A stretch of DNA of 11,178 nt from an uncultured Lachnospiraceae bacterium (GTDB lineage: Bacteria > Bacillota > Clostridia > Lachnospirales > Lachnospiraceae). A program made the position numbers and the translations under genes. The notes beneath the pieces were generated by a model, which saw nothing but the letters and a program-made list of their open reading frames with translations, was not told where the DNA came from and ran no database searches. Shown here one piece after another: positions 7,505 to 11,178 of the stretch; positions within the stretch are counted from its first letter, which is position 1; the number at the start of each line of letters is the position of its first letter. The stretch covers positions 1 through 11,178 of the forward strand of contig CAKRNW010000075.1 of NCBI GenBank assembly GCA_934371505.1, written 5' to 3'.

Positions 7505-9029
7505 GGTTCTCGCTGCCTCTCATTCTGGTCATCATCATTCCGACCTCATTTTTATCCGTTTTTCTGGCATCCACAATACCGCTGACCTGTCCGCCGCATA
7601 GCACCAGGATTCTGTCGGAAAGCTCTAACAGTACATCCAGGTCTTCACCCACAAAGATGACGGCCACACCTTTTTTCTTCTGCTTATTCAGCAGATCATA
7701 AATCGTATAGGAAGAGTTGATATCCAGTCCACGCACTGCATAGGCTGTGAGAAGCACCGTGGGAGCGGATGCAATTTCACGTCCCACCAGTACCTTCTGC
7801 ACATTACCGCCGGACAAACGGCGAATGGGAGTGGTGATACCCGGTGTCACAACTTCCAGGTTTTCTACCACATCCGCAGCCAGCTGCTTGGAGGGCTTTC
7901 GATTGGTGAAAGGACTGTGCCCACGGCGGAAGGAACGAAGCATCATATTGTCCGTCAGATCCATGTTGCCAACCAGTCCCATACCCAGACGATCCTCCGG
8001 TACAAAGGAAAGGGAGACACCCAGCTCTGCAATCTTCCGGGGATCTTTGCCGATGAGCATTTCCCTGCTGCCATCGTCCTCCACGTAGCTGATGGTACCA
8101 GCCTCTGTCCCCTGGAGTCCGGCAATTGCTTCCAGCAGTTCTTTCTGACCACAACCGGAGATTCCGGCAATCCCCAGAATCTCACCGCTGTTGGCGGTAA
8201 AAGAGACATCCTCCAGCTTCAATACTCCCTCTTCATTGCGCACGGTCAGACCCTGTACCTCAATACGGGGTTTGGGATCTACCGGGTCAGGACGTTCAAT
8301 ATTTAAGGTAACAGCATGACCTACCATCATATTGGTCATCTCTGTCACGTTGGTATCTTTTGTTGCCATGCTGCCGATGTACTGACCGTTTCTGAGTACT
8401 GCCACACGGTCAGACAAAGACTCTACCTCATGCATCTTGTGGGTGATGATAACAATGGCCTTGCCGTCATCACGCATCTTGCGAAGCACCTTAAACAGTT
8501 TCTCTGTCTCCTGAGGTGTCAACACCGCGGTAGGCTCGTCCAGAATGAGGATGTCTGCGCCCCGATAAAGCACCTTCACAATCTCCACCGTCTGTTTCTG
8601 GGAAACAGACATATCATAAATCTTTTGTTTTGGATCTACTTCAAAGCCATATTTATCGCAGATCTCCTGAATCTTTTTGGAAGCCTCCTTGATGTTCAGC
8701 TTTCCCTCCAGACCCAGAATAATATTTTCTGTTGCTGTAAGAACATCAATCAGTTTAAAATGCTGATGCACCATACCGATTCCTAAGTCAAAGGCATCTC
8801 TTGGAGATTTGATTACTTCCTCTTTTCCATTGATGAAAATCTGACCACCATCCGGGAAATAAATACCGGAAAGCATATTCATCAGGGTTGTCTTTCCACT
8901 TCCGTTTTCTCCCAGTAAGGATAAAATTTCTCCTTTGTAGATGTCCAGATTGACTTTGTCATTTGCAACCACAGTACCAAAGGTTTTGGTAACATTTCTC
9001 ATAGAAACTGCTGCCGTTTTCGTTTCCAT
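7497..9029 (-). CDS. BMP-type ABC transporter ATPase with two nucleotide-binding domains
   Basis: A 510-residue cytoplasmic ATPase with two tandem ABC domains, the size and design of NupO/YufO and sugar (RbsA-like) importers. Domain 1 is complete: Walker A GENGSGKT (residues 40-47), Q-loop region VHQHFKL (87-93), signature SVSQKQ (141-146), Walker B ILILDEP (160-166) and the switch histidine H197. Domain 2 is degenerate: Walker A reads GISGCGQKE (289-297) without the GKT/S lysine, and the post-signature stretch reads TAYAVRGLD (428-436) where nucleoside-type relatives usually read AAQPTRGLD. It keeps LSGGN (405-409). A degenerate second site is common in this family. The ATG at 9029 is preferred over one at 9041, because GGAGG (9039-9035) is 5 bases before it and lies within the codons following the upstream ATG. 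Confidence 0.93.
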   Translation of the reverse strand: METKTAAVSMRNVTKTFGTVVANDKVNLDIYKGEILSLLGENGSGKTTLMNMLSGIYFPDGGQIFINGKEEVIKSPRDAFDLGIGMVHQHFKLIDVLTATENIILGLEGKLNIKEASKKIQEICDKYGFEVDPKQKIYDMSVSQKQTVEIVKVLYRGADILILDEPTAVLTPQETEKLFKVLRKMRDDGKAIVIITHKMHEVESLSDRVAVLRNGQYIGSMATKDTNVTEMTNMMVGHAVTLNIERPDPVDPKPRIEVQGLTVRNEEGVLKLEDVSFTANSGEILGIAGISGCGQKELLEAIAGLQGTEAGTISYVEDDGSREMLIGKDPRKIAELGVSLSFVPEDRLGMGLVGNMDLTDNMMLRSFRRGHSPFTNRKPSKQLAADVVENLEVVTPGITTPIRRLSGGNVQKVLVGREIASAPTVLLTAYAVRGLDINSSYTIYDLLNKQKKKGVAVIFVGEDLDVLLELSDRILVLCGGQVSGIVDARKTDKNEVGMMMTRMRGSENHE

Positions 9030-9034
9030 TTCTT

Positions 9035-9039
9035 CCTCC
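9035..9039 (-). promoter_or_regulatory. Ribosome binding site GGAGG of the ABC ATPase gene
   Basis: GGAGG on the minus strand, 5 bases before the ATG at 9029. The ATG at 9041 overlaps this site, so it cannot use it. Confidence 0.7.
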
Positions 9040-9077
9040 ATTCCGAAATGTTTCGTATTGTATTAAGCTGATAGTGC

Positions 9078-9129
9078 CCGCCCTTTTTCTATGCTGTCCA
9101 AAATTTTCAACAAAATAGAAAAAGGGCGG
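9078..9129 (-). promoter_or_regulatory. 15-bp intercistronic hairpin competing with the upstream terminator
   Basis: CCGCCCTTTTTCTAT on the minus strand (9129-9115) pairs perfectly with ATAGAAAAAGGGCGG (9092-9078) around a 22-base loop. The 5' arm includes the 3' arm and the U tract of the terminator at 9117-9154, so the RNA can hold one structure or the other but not both. It would form only in transcripts that pass the terminator, and would sit about 50 bases ahead of the ATPase start. Possible roles are stabilising the processed lipoprotein mRNA or tuning read-through; neither is proved by sequence. Confidence 0.55.
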
Positions 9130-9154
9130 CGCGGCGAAAATCGCTGTGCCGCCC
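9112..9154 (-). terminator. Intrinsic terminator after the lipoprotein gene
   Basis: On the minus strand GGGCGGC (9154-9148) pairs with GCCGCCC (9130-9124). Inside, further pairing through GCG/CGC with two A-C mismatches leads to an ATTTT loop (9141-9137). TTTTTCTATTTT follows directly (9123-9112). It lies about 45 bases after the lipoprotein stop and ahead of the ATPase gene, as expected for a partial terminator that lets the binding protein be made in excess of the membrane components. Confidence 0.75.
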
Positions 9155-9156
9155 TC

Positions 9157-9181
9157 TGCAATTATTATACACGAAATTGCA
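9157..9181 (-). repeat. Small 7-bp hairpin upstream of the terminator
   Basis: TGCAATT (9157-9163) and AATTGCA (9175-9181) can pair around an 11-base loop, just before the terminator stem. The stem is A/T-rich and short; it may merely stack on the terminator. I assign no function. Confidence 0.3.
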
Positions 9182-9198
9182 AGGCTTTCACATCATAA

Positions 9199-10491
9199 TT
9201 AGAATGCAGTATCCAACAGGCTGATACCGTCGATCTGTACGTTGAAGTAAGGTGCAGAACGGAACTGGATATCAGACTCGTGGAAATAGCCGTCCAGAAC
9301 CACCTGATGATCGGGGGTGTAATCCGGATCGGTATCAATATCTGCCTCATAGCTGTCAAGAGGAGCTCCCTCTACAGTAAAGGTGGTGGTATCAAATACA
9401 TGAACATTACCGGCAATCAGATCAGCCTTTGCTGCATCAATTGCTTCCTGGGTTCCTTCCGCTGCAGCAGAGCCAAGCTCTGTCAGTTCCACAGCGCCGT
9501 TCTCAAGAGTTCCGCACCAGTCGGTATCAATAGCGGTACCGTTTGCTACACAGCCAATTGCATATTTGAAGTAAGGTGCCCAGTTAATTCTGGAAGATAC
9601 GATAAAGGTGTTAGGGCAGGCTGCTGCTGTGCTTCCGTTGTAGGATACATTAGGTACACCGGCGGTCTCACATGCAGTAGGAGCACCCATGGAGTCTGCA
9701 TGCTGGCTGATTAATTTACAGCCATTCTGGATTAACTTGTTTGCTCCCTCTTTCTCAGCAGTCTCATCATACCAGGAACCGGTAAAGGTTGCTTCCATGG
9801 TAGCGGAAGGACATACAGAACGAGCGCCTAAGAAGAAAGAGGTGTAACCGGAAATAACCTCAGCGTAGGTGTAAGCACCAACGTAACCGATCTTCGCCTG
9901 ATCTTCTGTGATATCGCCATTTGCGATCATCTCATTCAGCTTCATGCCTGCAGCAATACCTGCAAGATAACGTCCGTCATAGATGGATGCAAATGCATTG
10001 TGGAAGTTGGAAAGCTGTTCCGTATGAGCCTTTGTTCCGGTTGCATGGCTGAACTGTACATCCGGATATTCTTTAGCAGCCTCGATGATGTAATCCTCGT
10101 GGCCGAAACTATCTGCAAAAATAAAATCGCAGCCTGCATCAGCAAGCTCACAAGCTGCCTCATAGCACTCCTGACCCTCAGGAATGTTGGTTTTGAACAT
10201 ATACTCTACGCCCATCTCTTCGCATGCTTCTTTTGCTGCGTTTAAGAAGTTCAGGTCATAGGTAGAATTCTCATCGTGCAGGAAAATAAAGCCAACTTTG
10301 AGATCAGATGCATCTACTGCCTCTGCATCCGTGTCTGCTGTGGTCTCAGCACCTGTTTCAACAGTTGCATCCGTGTCTGCAGTGTTGTCTGCTGTGGTCT
10401 CTGCGCCAGTGTTGGCAGCAGATCCGCATCCTGCCAGTGTGCTGACAGACAAAGCCATAACTGCAAGTAAACTTACGACTTTCTTTTTCAT
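9199..10491 (-). CDS. BMP-family substrate-binding lipoprotein of the ABC importer
   Basis: A 430-residue extracytoplasmic binding protein of the BMP/PnrA-like family (PF02608), members of which bind purine nucleosides. A lipoprotein signal peptide (MKKKVVSLLAVMALSVSTLAGC) ends with the lipobox LAGC, giving the lipidated cysteine C22. Residues 23-62 form an acidic Thr/Ala/Asp linker with internal repeats (GAETTAD at 29-35 and 47-53). The globular part begins near 64 with LKVGFIFLHDENSTYDLNF and includes GSWYDETAEKEGANKLIQNG and ISQHADSMGAPTACE, in line with BMP family motifs. The mature domain carries ten cysteines besides C22, many for an exported protein. GGAGGAG at 10508-10502 is 10 bases before the ATG. 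A good promoter lies upstream and a terminator directly downstream, so it is probably the most strongly expressed gene of the transporter. The ligand (purine nucleoside or base) is inferred from family and from xpt. Confidence 0.92.
   Translation of the reverse strand: MKKKVVSLLAVMALSVSTLAGCGSAANTGAETTADNTADTDATVETGAETTADTDAEAVDASDLKVGFIFLHDENSTYDLNFLNAAKEACEEMGVEYMFKTNIPEGQECYEAACELADAGCDFIFADSFGHEDYIIEAAKEYPDVQFSHATGTKAHTEQLSNFHNAFASIYDGRYLAGIAAGMKLNEMIANGDITEDQAKIGYVGAYTYAEVISGYTSFFLGARSVCPSATMEATFTGSWYDETAEKEGANKLIQNGCKLISQHADSMGAPTACETAGVPNVSYNGSTAAACPNTFIVSSRINWAPYFKYAIGCVANGTAIDTDWCGTLENGAVELTELGSAAAEGTQEAIDAAKADLIAGNVHVFDTTTFTVEGAPLDSYEADIDTDPDYTPDHQVVLDGYFHESDIQFRSAPYFNVQIDGISLLDTAF
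10325..10401 (-). repeat. Imperfect direct repeats in the lipoprotein linker
   Basis: GCATCCGTGTCTGC (plus-strand reading) occurs at 10325-10338 and 10367-10380, 42 bases apart. GTCTGCTGTGGTCTC occurs at 10333-10347 and 10387-10401, 54 bases apart. Both spacings are whole codon numbers, so the repeats lengthen the acidic Thr/Ala/Asp linker without shifting the frame. They look like products of slippage or internal duplication. Confidence 0.65.
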
Positions 10492-10513
10492 AATACTTCG
10501 TCTCCTCCATTCT

Positions 10514-10530
10514 TACGCGGGTTACGCGTA
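10514..10530 (-). promoter_or_regulatory. Small hairpin in the 5' leader of the lipoprotein gene
   Basis: In the transcript TACGCG (10530-10525) can pair with CGCGTA (10519-10514) around the loop TAACC. It ends 5 bases before the GGAGGAG ribosome binding site. It may influence translation or message stability. The leader (about 64 bases from the predicted start site) is too short for, and does not resemble, a purine riboswitch. Confidence 0.4.
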
Positions 10531-10561
10531 GCTAGATTGGCATTTTTCACCAACATTAGTC

Positions 10562-10591
10562 AGTATACGCATCTGGGACAAAGCTTGTCAA
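10562..10591 (-). promoter_or_regulatory. Sigma-A-type promoter of the transporter operon
   Basis: On the minus strand a perfect -35 TTGACA (10591-10586) is followed after 18 bases by TATACT (10567-10562), five of six matches to TATAAT. Transcription would start near 10555, leaving a leader of about 64 bases before the lipoprotein ATG. It lies in the 140-base gap after xpt. No terminator is visible between xpt and this promoter, so read-through from xpt is also possible. Confidence 0.8.
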
Positions 10592-10597
10592 GAGTCC

Positions 10598-10630
10598 TTT
10601 TTGTCCGATTTCAACTAATTTTTGTCCGAT
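10598..10630 (-). promoter_or_regulatory. Direct repeats upstream of the -35 box, candidate regulator site
   Basis: ATCGGACAAAAA occurs twice on the minus strand, at 10630-10619 and 10609-10598. The copies are identical over 12 bases and start 21 bases apart, two turns of the helix, so both face the same side of the DNA. The nearer copy ends 6 bases before the -35 TTGACA. This is the usual place for an activator bound as two subunits in direct orientation. The regulator is not identifiable from the window. Confidence 0.55.
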
Positions 10631-10631
10631 C

Positions 10632-11178
10632 TTAGCGAAATGTGATTTCACCGGTTTGATCGTTCATGCTCTCCACGATTGCCAATGACTCTACACGGAT
10701 TCCCTTGGAGCGGATCAGATCACCGCCTTTCTGGAATCCCTTCTCAACCGCGATGCCGATTCCTTCCACCGTTGCACCGGCTTTATTTACAATGTCAATC
10801 AGCCCCTCCAGCGCACATCCGTTAGCAAGAAAATCGTCAATAATCAGGATATGGTCATCGGGATTTAAGAATTTTTTGGAGACAATGACATCGTACACTC
10901 TTTTATGGGTAAAGGATTCAATCTTCGTGGAATAAACCTCACCGTCAATGTTTAATGACTGGGTTTTCTTCGCAAAAACAACCGGCACATGAAAATGCTG
11001 GGCCGCCACACAGGCAATTCCGATTCCGGATGCCTCCACTGTCAGGATTTTGTTAATTGGACGATCCGCAAATAACCGTGCCCACTCTTTTCCCATTTCG
11101 TTAAACAGATCAATGTCCATCTGATGATTCAGGAAAGAATCCACCTTCAGCACATTTCCAGCCTTGACCGTTCCATCC
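10632..11178 (-). CDS. xpt: Xanthine phosphoribosyltransferase, 5' end outside the window
   Basis: Converts xanthine plus PRPP to XMP in purine salvage. The visible 181 residues start DGTVKAGNVLKVDSFLNHQMD, matching B. subtilis Xpt, where a similar VLKVDSFLNHQID follows about 20 N-terminal residues. The frame is open to the window edge, so roughly 13-15 residues are missing and the GTG at 11153 is an internal valine. The PRPP-binding motif HILIIDDFLANG is clear, as is VVFAKKTQSL in the substrate region. It precedes the nucleoside-type transporter on the same strand with a 140-base gap that holds a separate promoter. Any guanine or xanthine riboswitch controlling xpt would lie outside the window. 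Confidence 0.93.
   Translation of the reverse strand, partial: DGTVKAGNVLKVDSFLNHQMDIDLFNEMGKEWARLFADRPINKILTVEASGIGIACVAAQHFHVPVVFAKKTQSLNIDGEVYSTKIESFTHKRVYDVIVSKKFLNPDDHILIIDDFLANGCALEGLIDIVNKAGATVEGIGIAVEKGFQKGGDLIRSKGIRVESLAIVESMNDQTGEITFR

Noticed and set aside
9164..9169. TATAAT on the minus strand as a promoter for the ATPase gene
   Set aside because: No acceptable -35 hexamer lies 16-18 bases upstream, and the predicted start would fall inside the terminator stem.
10492..10631. Purine riboswitch in the leader of the lipoprotein gene
   Set aside because: The leader after the predicted start site is only about 64 bases and shows just a 6-bp hairpin; no three-way junction with the conserved loop sequences is visible.
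1..11178. CRISPR array, tRNA, rRNA, insertion sequence or phage gene
   Set aside because: No regularly spaced repeat series, no cloverleaf-like segment with a CCA end, no transposase or integrase motif was seen on either strand.

Overview
The window looks like part of the chromosome of an anaerobic Clostridia member, most probably Lachnospiraceae. The reasons are strong AGGAGG-type ribosome binding sites, moderate base composition, a BMP-family nucleoside-type ABC transporter next to an xpt gene, and a ferredoxin-dependent indolepyruvate oxidoreductase linked to a phenylacetate-CoA ligase and an ACT-domain protein. The family-level placement is inference from gene content, not from a marker gene.

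Layout. The first 482 bases hold the 3' end of a plus-strand membrane protein gene. Every other gene lies on the minus strand, so read from high to low coordinates. They are: xpt (5' end off the window); a promoter with upstream direct repeats (about 10562-10630); a BMP lipoprotein; an intercistronic terminator with a competing hairpin (9078-9154); a dual-domain ABC ATPase; two permeases; nth (endonuclease III); iorA; iorB; a paaK-like ligase; a tandem-ACT protein; a decayed start of an amidohydrolase gene; and a strong palindromic terminator at 500-541 where the two strands converge.

How the genes work together. xpt and the four transporter genes form a plausible purine salvage unit: the lipoprotein binds the ligand, the ATPase and two permeases import it, and Xpt converts xanthine to XMP. 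iorA, iorB, the CoA ligase and the ACT protein form an aryl-pyruvate/aryl-acetate unit. IOR interconverts arylpyruvate and aryl-acetyl-CoA using ferredoxin, and the ligase interconverts aryl-acetyl-CoA and the free acid. It could run towards amino acid breakdown or towards synthesis of aromatic amino acids from arylacetates. The ACT protein may sense an amino acid. nth sits between the two units with short gaps, and I see no convincing terminator from the ATPase gene down to 541, so long read-through transcripts are possible.

I do not see an obviously new biological system. The points most worth a second look are the mutually exclusive hairpins between lipoprotein and ATPase genes, the 21-base-period direct repeats just upstream of the lipoprotein promoter, and the amidohydrolase remnant that overlaps the stop codon of the ACT gene. 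There are no tRNA, rRNA, CRISPR or insertion sequence features that I can support.
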